Shown: positions 1-9,437, numbered from the stretch's first letter. The stretch is 64,000 nt of DNA from Fibrisoma montanum (GCF_003583365.1 NZ_QXED01000011.1:105391-169390); one strand, 5' to 3'. Notes: generated by a model not told the origin, from the sequence alone. A program made the numbers and translations.

Positions 1-1034
1 GTAATGACGGCGTTGGCCGGACGTAGTACTAAGCCTGTTTTTAGGATTGAGAGCCAGTTTTCGCTGCGGCTCCCGTGCCAGAGCAGTTGCGTTTTGCGGT
101 TTTTCTGCCCGTTCACATACTCGTCGAAAGCCGCCTGGGTATTGGCCTGACACACGCTGAAGGCGGCATCGAATTTGTCGACGTCTGGTCCCATCATGCG
201 TTTGATGAGCGTCAGTAAGCGTTTGTCGGTCACGGGCTCCATAGTCAGGTTCATCGTTTCCAGGAGCGAAACCGGCGGCTGGTCGGACTGGGAAGTCGGC
301 TGGTTTAACTCAACCTGCCCACGCATGACATCCAGCGTATCCTGCTCACTGGCCAGCCCATCGCGGAGTGTCTGCAGTTCGGCGGCCGACTGGGGCGGTT
401 GGGTAAGCAGATGTTCGCCGACCTTGCCCATCTTGCGCGGAATGGTCTTGAACAGATCCAGCAGCCTGCGGTTGAACGTGTCGGTGTCCAGACCAGGCCC
501 CATCATATCCGCCAGGTCGTCGAGCAGGCGCTGGGCCGCATCAACCTGTTTGCGGGTTACTTCCTGGGCCGTAACGACGTAGTTCTGAAAAATGGAGCGG
601 TTGGCCAGTTCCAGCAGTCGGCTCATCAGACCGCGTACGGCCGGGTTTTCAATCGAGCCGGCATCCGTTGCTATGCTGGTTTCGGCAAACAAATGGGTCT
701 GGTCTACATACCCCTTCGCCACTTTCTCGCGAAACTTCTTGTCCCATTGTGCCAGCGGATAAGTAGCCGTACTATGCGTGCCGCCCACCCGACCGTACTG
801 CACAGTGAACGTACCAGTATCATTCTCGCGCATTTCATAATACTTGTTGTTGTTCTCGGCCGTGACCATAATGAGTTTGGCCATCCGAAAGGCTTTAGCG
901 GGCTGGGTTTTAAGCGGAGGGTCTGATTGGTAGCTTGTTGTATGGTTGTTGAGAGTAGGTGCTGGTTGTGTTTGTTGTACGATAACCGCCGGGTTCGTCC
1001 TGGTTGTGATGCGCTGCAGCAGACCGGAAAGCAT
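1..1034 (-). CDS. WGR-domain poly(ADP-ribose) polymerase-like protein (3' part off the window)
   Basis: Reading the minus strand from the ATG at 1034 gives at least 344 uninterrupted codons running off the left edge. Residues about 51-115 match a WGR domain (QYGRVGG core), about 130-235 resemble the helical PARP regulatory domain, and from about 315 the start of the ADP-ribosyltransferase fold appears (LLWHGSRSENW, carrying the NAD-binding His of the H-Y-E triad). The Tyr and Glu lie beyond the edge. PARPs transfer ADP-ribose from NAD+ to proteins or nucleic acids, and WGR domains sense DNA ends. The first 50 residues are Pro/Gln-rich, so the ATG at 884 (MAKLIM) is an alternative start. A small gene lies 56 bp upstream on the same strand. 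WGR-PARPs are sparse in bacteria. Family assignment is firm; function in this organism is inferred. Confidence 0.85.
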   Translation of the reverse strand, partial: MLSGLLQRITTRTNPAVIVQQTQPAPTLNNHTTSYQSDPPLKTQPAKAFRMAKLIMVTAENNNKYYEMRENDTGTFTVQYGRVGGTHSTATYPLAQWDKKFREKVAKGYVDQTHLFAETSIATDAGSIENPAVRGLMSRLLELANRSIFQNYVVTAQEVTRKQVDAAQRLLDDLADMMGPGLDTDTFNRRLLDLFKTIPRKMGKVGEHLLTQPPQSAAELQTLRDGLASEQDTLDVMRGQVELNQPTSQSDQPPVSLLETMNLTMEPVTDKRLLTLIKRMMGPDVDKFDAAFSVCQANTQAAFDEYVNGQKNRKTQLLWHGSRSENWLSILKTGLVLRPANAVI

Positions 1035-1090
1035 GGAATAAAGTGTGGTTAATCAGATGAAAAAGAATGGATAGAGAAAAGTGGATTGGG

Positions 1091-1582
1091 TTACCCTACG
1101 GTTTGCTTGAGCATCAGAATGCGGTTGCGAAAGAAACCGACGGTTTTTTCTTTGAAGCGGCTGCGGTCGGTGCTGATGTCGTAGGCCTGCAGGCGATCGG
1201 GGGTGTTGGCGTAGGCGTCGAGCAGGGCCTGCCAGACGTTTGGCTGCTGAATGTGAGCCAGCAGGGCCCGGCCGCGGTTAAGCAGCTTATGTTGCCGGGG
1301 TGTCCACGTACGGCGCTCCAGAAACGAGCCGTTGCTTTCGGTCAGCAGGGTGGGCAGCGCATCTGGCGAAGCCGTCGGCAGCAGTTGCGATACCAGAAAC
1401 AGACCCAGTTCCACGTCCAGCAGTTGCTGGGCCGACAGCGCCGGACGGCGGGCCGGACGTGGGCGTTGTGCTGTTTCTCCAGCCCACTGGGGTTGCGGAG
1501 TCATTGCCGGGAAAAGAACGGCCGGCTGAGCCTGGCTCTGGGCGTAGGCGGTCCGGCGTACAGGGCGAAAGAGCGTGTTCAT
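1091..1582 (-). CDS. Hypothetical protein upstream of the PARP gene
   Basis: This 163-residue protein is not recognised. The N-terminal third is rich in Pro, Gln, Ala and Arg and probably disordered. The rest (about 50-160) looks helical with regular Leu spacing and a basic C-terminus, and no catalytic motif is visible. It is followed after 56 bp by the PARP-like gene on the same strand, so the two probably form an operon. It is divergent from the WYL regulator gene across about 210 bp of AT-rich DNA, which likely holds both promoters. A longer overlapping frame on the plus strand (1067-1702) is judged a shadow. The protein could be a partner or substrate of the ADP-ribosyltransferase; that is only inference from position. 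Confidence 0.65.
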   Translation of the reverse strand: MNTLFRPVRRTAYAQSQAQPAVLFPAMTPQPQWAGETAQRPRPARRPALSAQQLLDVELGLFLVSQLLPTASPDALPTLLTESNGSFLERRTWTPRQHKLLNRGRALLAHIQQPNVWQALLDAYANTPDRLQAYDISTDRSRFKEKTVGFFRNRILMLKQTVG

Positions 1583-1796
1583 TTGTATCGTTGTTTAAAA
1601 GTGACAGAACAAAGTTCTACCCGCCAGAACGTAATCTTTTTCCGTTCATCTTTTTTATTGGAAATTTTTTTTGTTGCTTTGAAGAGCTTCGCGCAGGAGT
1701 AGCAGGGAGTGCAGGGATTGCATGGACCGCACGGGTGAGCATCACATCCCTTCCATCCCCGCGCGAAGCCCCCGCAACCCCTGCCAGCCTATACTC

Positions 1797-2831
1797 ATGC
1801 CCATCACCCGCTCTGCCTTCCAGCGGTACCGCCTGATCGACGAAATCATCAGCCGTTACCCCCGTCAGTTTTCCAAGCAGCGTTTGTTCGAACTGCTTCA
1901 GGACAAGTGCGGCATCCGGTCTGTTTCGTCGCTGGAGAAAGACATTCAGCGGCTACGGGAGGACCACGAAGCCCCCATTGCGTACTGTAAAAAACGGAAT
2001 GGGTATTACTACACGAATCCGCAGTTCCGGCTCCTGAAACTGATGCTCACGCCCGACGACATGGAAGCGATGGAGCAAGCCCGCGAGGTGTTGGCCGCAA
2101 CGCAGGGCGCTTCGGTGGCAAATGACCTGGATCATGCCCTGCAACGCGTCCGGCAGAGCCTCGACATTATTCGGGAGGTGAAGCGAGACAGCAACGCGTT
2201 GGGGCAGATGCGTCGGGTGGTGTACGTAGAGGAGCGCATTCTGGGGGGCAATCGGCATTACGTACCGGTGCTAATCCGGGCAGTGAACCAGAGCCGGCAG
2301 GTGGCGTTCCGGTATCGCAAGCATGAAACGTCCATGCCCGGCGAGGAGCGACCGAAACTCCGGATCCTGCACCCGATTTTGTTGCGCGAGGTGTCGGATA
2401 GCTGGTACGTGATCGGCTACGACGCGCCCAGTGGTCGGGAGAAAACCTTCGCCCTTGACCGCATGAGCGACCTCGAAATTCTGGATGACCCCTGCGACGT
2501 ACCACCGAATGTACTGACCAACGTCAGCGAACTGTTCGAGCACATCTACGGCATCACCGATAGCAGCGGGCCGGTAGAGGAGATTATCCTACAGTTTACG
2601 CCCCTGTTCGGGCGGTACGTCAAGGCCAAGCCCATTCACCAGACGCAGGAGATCATCTGCGATAACGAGACGGAGTGTGTTGTCCGGCTCCGGCTGGCAC
2701 CCAACCGCGACCTGCTCATGCACCTGCGCAGCTACGGCGAACACTTAACCGTATTGCAGCCGACGAGTCTGGTCGAGGAGTTGAAAGCGTCTTTGCAGGC
2801 CACGCTGGCGCGGTACGATGAGCAGAATTAA
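1797..2831 (+). CDS. WYL-domain transcriptional regulator
   Basis: The 344-residue protein has an N-terminal winged helix-turn-helix (residues about 1-75, including a SSLEKDIQRLR recognition-type helix), a linker, a WYL domain at about 150-235 (VAFRYRKH near its start, then DSWYVIGYD and FALDRM) and a C-terminal WCX-like extension. WYL domains are ligand-sensing modules thought to bind nucleic acids or nucleotides, and such regulators often control DNA-damage or defence genes. The ATG at 1797 is chosen because the helix-turn-helix begins just after it; the frame is open 25 codons further upstream, but that stretch is Pro/Arg-rich and unlike the family. It is divergent from the PARP-like gene pair, so it may regulate them. 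Confidence 0.88.
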   Translation: MPITRSAFQRYRLIDEIISRYPRQFSKQRLFELLQDKCGIRSVSSLEKDIQRLREDHEAPIAYCKKRNGYYYTNPQFRLLKLMLTPDDMEAMEQAREVLAATQGASVANDLDHALQRVRQSLDIIREVKRDSNALGQMRRVVYVEERILGGNRHYVPVLIRAVNQSRQVAFRYRKHETSMPGEERPKLRILHPILLREVSDSWYVIGYDAPSGREKTFALDRMSDLEILDDPCDVPPNVLTNVSELFEHIYGITDSSGPVEEIILQFTPLFGRYVKAKPIHQTQEIICDNETECVVRLRLAPNRDLLMHLRSYGEHLTVLQPTSLVEELKASLQATLARYDEQN

Positions 2832-2905
2832 CGAATTGGTAAAAAGCAAGTTGAACAAAAGGCGTCAACGAGGCATTACTTTTCTGCTGATCAACCGCCC
2901 GAAGG

Positions 2906-5410
2906 ATGCCAAACCGTTTACTTGTCTATCTGATTTTGTCTTTTATCTCCGTTCATCTGGTGTACGGCCAGGCTGAAATGTCCGGGTTAGTGGTAGAGAA
3001 GACATCGGGGCGGCCGGTTGAATATGTGAGTGTCGCCGTCTACCGGCCGGCCGATTCGGTGGCAGTAGCCGGGGCCATCACCGATTCCGTAGGGGCGTTT
3101 CGGATTACCAATCTGAAGCCTGGTCAATACATGCTCAAAACGTTTTTCATTGGCTACAAACCGCAAACGGTTGGCCCCATCCGGCTCCGGCATAATGAGG
3201 TTGTCACGGTCAATACCCTCCTGTTGGAAGCGGTTAAGAATCAACTCAATGAAGTAGTCGTAACGGGCCAGCGGTCTGACCTGACCGTAAAAGCAGACCG
3301 GCAAACCTACCGGGCGGGACAGTTTCAATCAGCCGTGGGCGGCACCGCCACCGATCTGCTGCGGAACCTGCCGGGTATCACCATCAACGCCGAAGGCGAA
3401 GTGACGCAGCGTGGCGCCAACGGGTTTCTGGTACTGCTCAACGGCAAACCCGTGCAGGCCAATTTGGGTACATTGCTCAATCAACTACCCGCCAATACCA
3501 TCGAATCCATCGACGTCATCACGACGCCCTCGGCCCGCTACGACCCCGACGGCAAAGCGGGTATTATTGCCATTACCACTAAAGCGGGTGCCGATGTTGG
3601 GCTGTCGGTGCTGATGAATGTCCAGACGGGGCTGCCCAGCCTGAATGCATTTGACAATGCCCGCAAGCCGGTACGTTACGGTACGGACTTGACGCTCAGC
3701 TACCGATCGGCCCGCTGGGACTGGACGTTCAGCACGGCCTATCTCCGCAATGACATAGCCGGTCGGCGGGAGGGGGATGTCAATACGGCGATTGGTAATC
3801 GGTTCACCACCTTTCCGAGCGTGGGTGAGCGGAGTTATGACCGCTACACGTTCACCAACCGGCTGGCGGTTAGCTATACCCCCGGTAAGAATGATGTCTG
3901 GTCGGGTGGGTTGTACTACGGCTACCGCACCGAGGACCGGATTGCAGATTTGGTGTACAACAACCGGACCATCGACCGCACGACGGGGCAGCTATTGAGT
4001 CAACTGACGTACTTCAACGCGAACCTGGTACGCCGACGTGGGCAGTTCTTCACGGCCAATCTCGACTATACGCACACGTTCCCGAACAAGGCTACCCTGA
4101 GCGCCGGCGTTCTCTACGAATACGACTTCCTGGATGGGTTCACCCGAAATCTGAACGTTCACCGCACCGACAGCCGCGATACGCTGCAATACACGCTGAC
4201 CACAACCGACCGCCCAATAGGTAACGCCCGGGCCAACCTCGACGCTACCTGGCCACTGGCGGGTGGTAAGCTCGAAGCGGGGTATCAGTATCGCTACCAG
4301 CAGGATGATGGCGACTACCGGTTTCTGGAACAGGATGGCAACGGCGCTCCGCTGCGGGTTATCGATGCGTTTACAGGGCGGGTGCGGGTATCGAACCAGA
4401 TACACAGCCTGTATGGTCAGTACGGCCGCAAGACCAAACGCTGGGAGTATACGGCTGGTCTGCGGGTTGAGTCGGCGGAGCGGCAGGTGGTGATTCGGCC
4501 GCAGGGGCAAACTTTTCCGCTGTCGCTGCGAAATCTGTTTCCATCGGCCAATGTGGTGTTCCGGCCCACCGATGCCTGGCAGTTTCGGCTGGGGTATAGC
4601 CGCCGGGTGCAGCGTACGAGCAATCTGGCGCTGAACCCGCTGCCCGAGCGCGAACACTCCGAAACGCTCGAACAGGGCGATCCGGCGTTGCTTCCCGAAT
4701 TCGTCGACCTCAGCGAACTGGGTTTTACCCGCACCATTGGCCGGAGTACGCTGCAGGCTACCGTCTATCACCAGAACGTGCAGAACATTGTCAACCGGGT
4801 CAACAACGTCTTTGCTGATACCATCCTGAACCGGATTTATACGAATGCCGGTCGGGCGCAGCGGTACGGTCTGGAACTGGCCACCGATCTGACGATCACT
4901 AAACGCTGGAAGCTGTATGTCGGTGGCACAGTCTACCGGTCGGTCATCAGCGGGCAGCTGAACGCAGCCCGATTATTCCAGAACGCGGTGGTGTTCAGCA
5001 ACCAGGCGTGGGTGTATTCGGTCAATGTAAATACCAGCATTCAGCCGTCACCGTCGTGGATAATCCAGGGTAATCTGAATTATTTATCGCAGCGCATCAC
5101 GGCCCAGGGCGAAGACTCCCGGTTTTTCCAGCCCAATCTGTCGGTCCGAAAAAGCTTCCGCAACAATCGGCTTGCCGTTACGATGCAGTGGCAGAACATT
5201 GGGCTTGGCTGGTTGCCGACGAATGAACAGCGCATCACCACGCAGGGCATCTCCATGCCGGGCACCTCCATGCCGGGCCGCGATTTCTTCACAACTACCA
5301 ATTACATTCAGGAGAAAGATATCCTGCTGGTGAATGTCAGCTATTCGTTGCGGCAACGGAGCAAACCCGCTAAATTGCCGACCAACGAATTTGGTGAGAA
5401 AGAGTTCTGA
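2906..5410 (+). CDS. TonB-dependent outer-membrane receptor with carboxypeptidase-like N-terminal domain
   Basis: The 834-residue protein starts with a signal peptide (about 1-21, ending VYGQ). A carboxypeptidase-regulatory-like beta-sandwich follows (about 24-105), then a plug domain (about 115-230, with the TDLLRNLPGI stretch and IESIDVITTPSARYD) and a large beta-barrel to the C-terminus. The layout fits the outer membrane beta-barrel family common in Bacteroidota, which imports or binds bulky ligands using TonB energy. No SusD partner gene is present, so a glycan PUL role is not supported. Its stop overlaps the start of the next gene by one base, implying translational coupling. The substrate cannot be read from the sequence. 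Confidence 0.88.
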   Translation: MPNRLLVYLILSFISVHLVYGQAEMSGLVVEKTSGRPVEYVSVAVYRPADSVAVAGAITDSVGAFRITNLKPGQYMLKTFFIGYKPQTVGPIRLRHNEVVTVNTLLLEAVKNQLNEVVVTGQRSDLTVKADRQTYRAGQFQSAVGGTATDLLRNLPGITINAEGEVTQRGANGFLVLLNGKPVQANLGTLLNQLPANTIESIDVITTPSARYDPDGKAGIIAITTKAGADVGLSVLMNVQTGLPSLNAFDNARKPVRYGTDLTLSYRSARWDWTFSTAYLRNDIAGRREGDVNTAIGNRFTTFPSVGERSYDRYTFTNRLAVSYTPGKNDVWSGGLYYGYRTEDRIADLVYNNRTIDRTTGQLLSQLTYFNANLVRRRGQFFTANLDYTHTFPNKATLSAGVLYEYDFLDGFTRNLNVHRTDSRDTLQYTLTTTDRPIGNARANLDATWPLAGGKLEAGYQYRYQQDDGDYRFLEQDGNGAPLRVIDAFTGRVRVSNQIHSLYGQYGRKTKRWEYTAGLRVESAERQVVIRPQGQTFPLSLRNLFPSANVVFRPTDAWQFRLGYSRRVQRTSNLALNPLPEREHSETLEQGDPALLPEFVDLSELGFTRTIGRSTLQATVYHQNVQNIVNRVNNVFADTILNRIYTNAGRAQRYGLELATDLTITKRWKLYVGGTVYRSVISGQLNAARLFQNAVVFSNQAWVYSVNVNTSIQPSPSWIIQGNLNYLSQRITAQGEDSRFFQPNLSVRKSFRNNRLAVTMQWQNIGLGWLPTNEQRITTQGISMPGTSMPGRDFFTTTNYIQEKDILLVNVSYSLRQRSKPAKLPTNEFGEKEF

Positions 5411-5949
5411 TGCACACGTTTACGGCCCTGCTGAAGCGCTTTGACAACAACGGCGAGAAAACCCGCTGGACTTACATTGACATTCCCGACGAAGTGACCG
5501 AAGCGCTGAAACCTGGTCAGAAAACGTCATTTCGGGTTAAGGGAACGCTCGATGAGTACGTTATTGAGCGGGTGGCGCTGATCCCAATGGGACCGGTAGA
5601 GAACCGGACGGATGGTTCAGAGACCCGGTTCATTATGGGCATCAACGCCGTCATGCGGAAGGCGCTTCGGAAGGAGAAAGGAGCAACGGTGCAGGTGCGT
5701 ATCGAACTGGATGACTCACCCATTGTCTTGTCGGCCAACCTGATGGGCTGCCTGGAAGATGACCCGGCCGCGCTGGCGTTTTTCAATAGCTTAACGAAGG
5801 GGCACCAGCATTACTTCAGCAAGTGGATTGAAGAGGCCAAAACCATCGAGACCAAAACCAAACGGATAACCCAGGCCGTGACGGGTCTGTCGATGGGCAT
5901 GGGCTACCCGGAAATGATTCGGTATTTTAAGAGCCGAACTATTGATTAG
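5410..5949 (+). CDS. DUF1905 / YdeI-OmdA family protein
   Basis: The 179-residue soluble protein combines an N-terminal DUF1905 beta-barrel (residues about 1-95) with a C-terminal YdeI/OmdA-like helical segment (about 115-160, with HYFSKWIEEAKTIETKTKRI). OmdA-type proteins have been linked to bacteriocin or antibiotic tolerance, but their biochemical role is not settled. The start codon overlaps the stop of the upstream TonB-dependent receptor gene by one base, so the two are co-translated. The final codons approach the convergent esterase gene, whose stop is 13 bp away. Confidence 0.82.
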   Translation: MHTFTALLKRFDNNGEKTRWTYIDIPDEVTEALKPGQKTSFRVKGTLDEYVIERVALIPMGPVENRTDGSETRFIMGINAVMRKALRKEKGATVQVRIELDDSPIVLSANLMGCLEDDPAALAFFNSLTKGHQHYFSKWIEEAKTIETKTKRITQAVTGLSMGMGYPEMIRYFKSRTID

Positions 5950-5962
5950 TAAATCGGCGGTT

Positions 5963-8137
5963 TTATTTCACGACTACCCTGACCCGATCCAGGTTTTGAA
6001 TACGGGTGTACGGTGTGCTGGCGTTGCCCTGCCGTTGAGCCGCTACTCGTATGGTCGGAAAATACGTCCCCGGCTTAGAGAATGTGTGCGTACTCTTCAC
6101 CAGAACGTGGGAGCCGGTTTTGTCCAAAGGGATAAGCTTTCCGGGTACGGGAAAGGCACCGGATGTCAGAAAATCCCAGCCCTGGCGCTTACCAATATCT
6201 TCCGGCACACCTTCGAAATTCCAGGCCGCGCCAACGACTTTACCCCCGTTTTGGGGCACGTCAATTTCAGCGGTGAAGGTAACTGCTTCGCCCACTTTTA
6301 CATCGGCGCGTTTGCCGCCGTTGGCCTTCGCCACGACGACCTGCTGAATGCCTCTGCGTTCACTGGCCGTTGGAGGGACAACAACCTGCCCGTCAACTAG
6401 TTTGTAGTTAGTCGTAGCGGCCGGCTCGATGCCCTTTTCTACCCAGGTGCTGAGGTCAAGCAGGGCCTGCTGCAAGACGCCGAGGTAACTAACCGTATGG
6501 GTAGGATCATCCTCAATCGCTACGTCACCATGCAGCGCGTGGTCAGTGTACCAGAGCCGGAAATGCCGATCCGTGCTGTCCCCCAGGTTGTCCGTCACGC
6601 GGGAGCGGTACCAGTCGGCCTGCCAGGGAAAAGCTTCCCGGTCCCAAAGCGATTCCAGTACAATCATTTTTCCCTTAAACTTACCCGTTGGCAACACCCC
6701 GGCCGCTCCTCGGGTAAACAAGGGACCTAAGAGCATCGGGCGCTGGGGGTAAATTGGTTTGCCCCCGGCATCCCGAAACTGGTCGTACACGACATACTCT
6801 TTTCCGGGTATCTGGTGGCGGTGGTAGGTCTGTACCGCCAGGAAATTAGAATTGTCCACCAGCACGTCGTCTCCCGGTTTTAGCTGTAGCAGTACGGTTG
6901 GGTCTACGGGACCCAGCACGACTTTGTTGCCAGCGATCTTCGTTAGCTGCAGCGTCTTACCGGCAGCGGCACCGCTTTTGATGATGAGGTCGCCACCCAG
7001 AAACTGGATGTCGGGTAGCTTTTCTTCCAGTTCAAAAGCAACGGGCAGGGTTCCTTCAACCCCGCCGATAGCCTTCCAGGCGGCATCGGCGGTGCCCCGT
7101 TCCTGCGGTGACATAGGCTCGGTCAGGCCCAGGCGCACGGCCTGATCAACGGAAAGGCCCGCTTTCAGTTTGCCGGGTTGCTGAATTCGGGCTTTCAGCA
7201 GGGAGGCCGGTGGATTAGCACCCAGGTAGCCGGGAACCTTCCAGAAATCCTCCGTAAAGTATTTATTATCGGCCCTGACTACGCCCTGGTACAAAACCAG
7301 AAAGCCATGAATACCCATTCGCTCATAACCAAACCAGGCTTTGGGCGGAAACCCCATCCGGGTTACTTCCTGCAGGGCTTGCTTTTCTTCCTCGTTCAGC
7401 CCGGCGTACATATCACCGCTGCCGCCCGGCTCCAGTGCATCAATAATCTGCGGAAACTTGTTGTTCAACAACCGCATGGCGTGCATCCGAGCGGTAAAGA
7501 CGTTGGGAATGGCCATGGGCGAACCTAATACGTACGGAACCGCCCCGTCCCACACGCCTTCGGTATTTTCCATGCCGCCAACGGTTCGGTATGCGCCACC
7601 GCTTCCGCCAAAACAGTAGCCGTATGGACGCTTCCCGCCCATGAGCTGGGTGGCTACAACCCGCGAAAATTGCGCTGAAGCGGCATTCACCCGGTAGGCA
7701 CCGATGGATGGGTCGCTGGCTTCAGGTTTGGTAAAGTCGATTCGTCCTCCCTGGTTGGTTTCGACAAAATAAGCCCCGTGGGTAATGGCAAAGCCAATCT
7801 TGTCTTCTTCGCCGGATGCCCCCTGCGATAGGTTTTCATTGTCCGGAAAAGGGGTGATGTATTGAAAGAAGCGACCCTGATAGTGTTCTTTGGGCGGAAA
7901 ATAAAAAGAGAAACGGGCGTTGGTTCCTGCAAATCCTCCGTGTACGTACCGATGGCGGACGGGTGTATTCCGCCACTCATCCACGTCGACATACGGCTTT
8001 TTGAACAGCGTGTCTTTACTGGTAAACTGCCCGGCCAGTTGCTGACTGAGCTGGGATAGCTTGTCCTGCGCCTGACCGGGAATTAGCCAAATGACCGACA
8101 GGCAAAATAATACGATATAAAATCGGGGAGAGCGCAT
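5963..8137 (-). CDS. Secreted alpha/beta-hydrolase, tannase/feruloyl-esterase-like, with C-terminal PKD-like domain
   Basis: The 724-residue protein has a signal peptide (about 1-23, ending GQAQ). A nucleophile elbow CFGGSGGAYRT lies near residue 179, with Ser179 as probable nucleophile, and a later HALHGD segment could supply the catalytic His. This fits alpha/beta-hydrolases of the tannase/feruloyl-esterase type, which cleave ester bonds in plant phenolics or related compounds; the exact substrate is unknown. The last about 110 residues form a beta-rich module (AEIDVPQNGGKVVGAAWNFE through KPGTYFPTIRV) typical of PKD domains. A TetR gene ends 37 bp upstream on the same strand and may control it. 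Confidence 0.72.
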   Translation of the reverse strand: MRSPRFYIVLFCLSVIWLIPGQAQDKLSQLSQQLAGQFTSKDTLFKKPYVDVDEWRNTPVRHRYVHGGFAGTNARFSFYFPPKEHYQGRFFQYITPFPDNENLSQGASGEEDKIGFAITHGAYFVETNQGGRIDFTKPEASDPSIGAYRVNAASAQFSRVVATQLMGGKRPYGYCFGGSGGAYRTVGGMENTEGVWDGAVPYVLGSPMAIPNVFTARMHAMRLLNNKFPQIIDALEPGGSGDMYAGLNEEEKQALQEVTRMGFPPKAWFGYERMGIHGFLVLYQGVVRADNKYFTEDFWKVPGYLGANPPASLLKARIQQPGKLKAGLSVDQAVRLGLTEPMSPQERGTADAAWKAIGGVEGTLPVAFELEEKLPDIQFLGGDLIIKSGAAAGKTLQLTKIAGNKVVLGPVDPTVLLQLKPGDDVLVDNSNFLAVQTYHRHQIPGKEYVVYDQFRDAGGKPIYPQRPMLLGPLFTRGAAGVLPTGKFKGKMIVLESLWDREAFPWQADWYRSRVTDNLGDSTDRHFRLWYTDHALHGDVAIEDDPTHTVSYLGVLQQALLDLSTWVEKGIEPAATTNYKLVDGQVVVPPTASERRGIQQVVVAKANGGKRADVKVGEAVTFTAEIDVPQNGGKVVGAAWNFEGVPEDIGKRQGWDFLTSGAFPVPGKLIPLDKTGSHVLVKSTHTFSKPGTYFPTIRVAAQRQGNASTPYTRIQNLDRVRVVVK

Positions 8138-8174
8138 ACAGGATACAGTCTTGGTAGGATTCGGTGATTCAATC

Positions 8175-8798
8175 TCAGGCGTTTACCTCTCCGTTGGCCG
8201 ACTGGAGGGTTCGGATATGCTCCTCTAAAGCGATCAGACCGCCCTCTGTGCAAAGACCCCGTATGTAATTAGCGGTAGTATTCAACAGTAAGTCAGTAGG
8301 CGACAAGCGAAATTGTTTAAAGGGTTCGGCCCGAACAGCGGCCCGGTGCAGCGTCAGAATACTTCGTAAAGCAACTTCTGGAAGAATATCGGGCCGGAAG
8401 GCACCTTGTTCTACACCCCGGTGGATAATGGATAGAAAGTGCCGTTCGAATCGCTGGGCGATAGCACCCTCTACTTTTTTTTCTAGTTCAGGGTAATAAT
8501 GATGAAGGTCGAGATAGAAAGCCTTGTTCACCTCGTACTCCATCTCCACGGCAATTTGCCAGACGTCAAAGAATAGACAGGCCGCGTGTTGCTCGTTCGG
8601 CAGATTTTGGAGCATGTCGTACTGCCGATTGTGGTAGAAATGCAGTACTTCTTCCAGTAACTCCTCTTTATTTTTGAAGTATTTATAAATGGTTTTGGTG
8701 GAAATGCCCAGCGAGTCTACGAGCTTCTGATTGGACATTTTCCGAATTCCATGCTTCAAAAACAGCTTCAGCGATTTTTGTACGATTTCTTCTTTCAT
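8175..8798 (-). CDS. TetR/AcrR family transcriptional regulator
   Basis: The 207-residue protein has the TetR helix-turn-helix at about residues 1-50, with the ISTKTIYKYFKNKEELLEEV signature, followed by an all-helical ligand/dimerisation domain. Family members repress nearby genes until a small effector binds. It lies between a small secreted-protein gene (54 bp upstream) and the esterase gene (37 bp downstream), all on the minus strand, so it plausibly regulates this group. An inverted repeat at 9306-9323, upstream of the first gene, is a candidate operator. The effector is unknown. Confidence 0.88.
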   Translation of the reverse strand: MKEEIVQKSLKLFLKHGIRKMSNQKLVDSLGISTKTIYKYFKNKEELLEEVLHFYHNRQYDMLQNLPNEQHAACLFFDVWQIAVEMEYEVNKAFYLDLHHYYPELEKKVEGAIAQRFERHFLSIIHRGVEQGAFRPDILPEVALRSILTLHRAAVRAEPFKQFRLSPTDLLLNTTANYIRGLCTEGGLIALEEHIRTLQSANGEVNA

Positions 8799-8852
8799 AC
8801 GGCCATCCTCGTTCGTCCGCTTTATGCATTTGCCAGAAAAAACGCTTACGAA

Positions 8853-9236
8853 TTACTTAATCCGTTTGGCGGTCGCGTCAAAACTGTACACCGAACCTTT
8901 TAGTGTGTTGTCATCTACTTTTGTCAGGTCCATGGACATTTCTCCGCCCTGCGACGATTCAAAGTAGATGATCAGCTTCGTTGCGCTTTCCTCCACGCGC
9001 AGGATTTTAAGACTACCGTTGGCAGGGTCAGCTTTGTCGACCAGTTTCCCGGTTAGTTTTCCGTCGGTGCGTACCAGGTCAGTCTGAAAAACAACATCTC
9101 CACGGGGTGAGCCCAGAATGGTAATCTCCCATTTGCCGGCGTAGAAGTCAGTCGGGGAGGTTGCCTGTGAAAAACTGGTGAAGGCAACGCCTAAACTAAA
9201 AAGCAGGAGAATGATACGTATTTTCTGCATAGCCAC
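8853..9236 (-). CDS. Small secreted beta-rich protein, unknown function
   Basis: The 127-residue protein has a clear signal peptide (about 1-24, ending TSFSQ). The mature part is a predicted beta-sheet domain with alternating charged and hydrophobic strands (KWEITILGSPRGDVVFQTDL, GKLTGKLVD). Similar short lipocalin-like or DUF-type proteins are frequent in Bacteroidota, but no specific family was recognised. It is the first gene of the minus-strand group with the TetR regulator and the esterase, and it follows a roughly 200 bp AT-rich intergenic region containing direct and inverted repeats. Confidence 0.7.
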   Translation of the reverse strand: MAMQKIRIILLLFSLGVAFTSFSQATSPTDFYAGKWEITILGSPRGDVVFQTDLVRTDGKLTGKLVDKADPANGSLKILRVEESATKLIIYFESSQGGEMSMDLTKVDDNTLKGSVYSFDATAKRIK

Positions 9237-9305
9237 AAAGAGTAAGGTGAAATGAGGTGATTGGCCTTTCCAGGGAAGGCGTCGGAAATTATTTTACTGT
9301 AAAAA

Positions 9306-9323
9306 GTTTCCTGCAAAGGAAAC
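9306..9323. promoter_or_regulatory. Inverted repeat, candidate TetR operator
   Basis: GTTTCC-TGCAAA-GGAAAC has 6 bp arms and a 6 bp spacer. It is flanked by two direct copies of CGGAAATTATTT (about 9285 and 9323) in an AT-rich stretch. It lies 70 bp upstream of the small secreted-protein gene that heads the TetR/esterase group. Binding by the TetR protein is inference. Confidence 0.35.
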
Positions 9324-9437
9324 GGAAATTATTTCAATAAAAAAAATTTCCTAAGTAAAATTTCATTTCACCCTTATCCGGGCTTTGCTAACCGGTCGGA
9401 CTGGCCAGGCGTACCTCAACCGGTCCCGGTTGAGGTT

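Noticed and set aside
1067..1702. Long plus-strand open frame opposite the small PARP-linked gene
   Set aside because: Composition is Gly/Gln/Arg-rich without family features, and the minus-strand frame lines up with the PARP gene as an operon.
3992..4771. Long minus-strand frame inside the TonB-dependent receptor gene
   Set aside because: It is fully covered by a strong barrel protein on the other strand and has no domain of its own.
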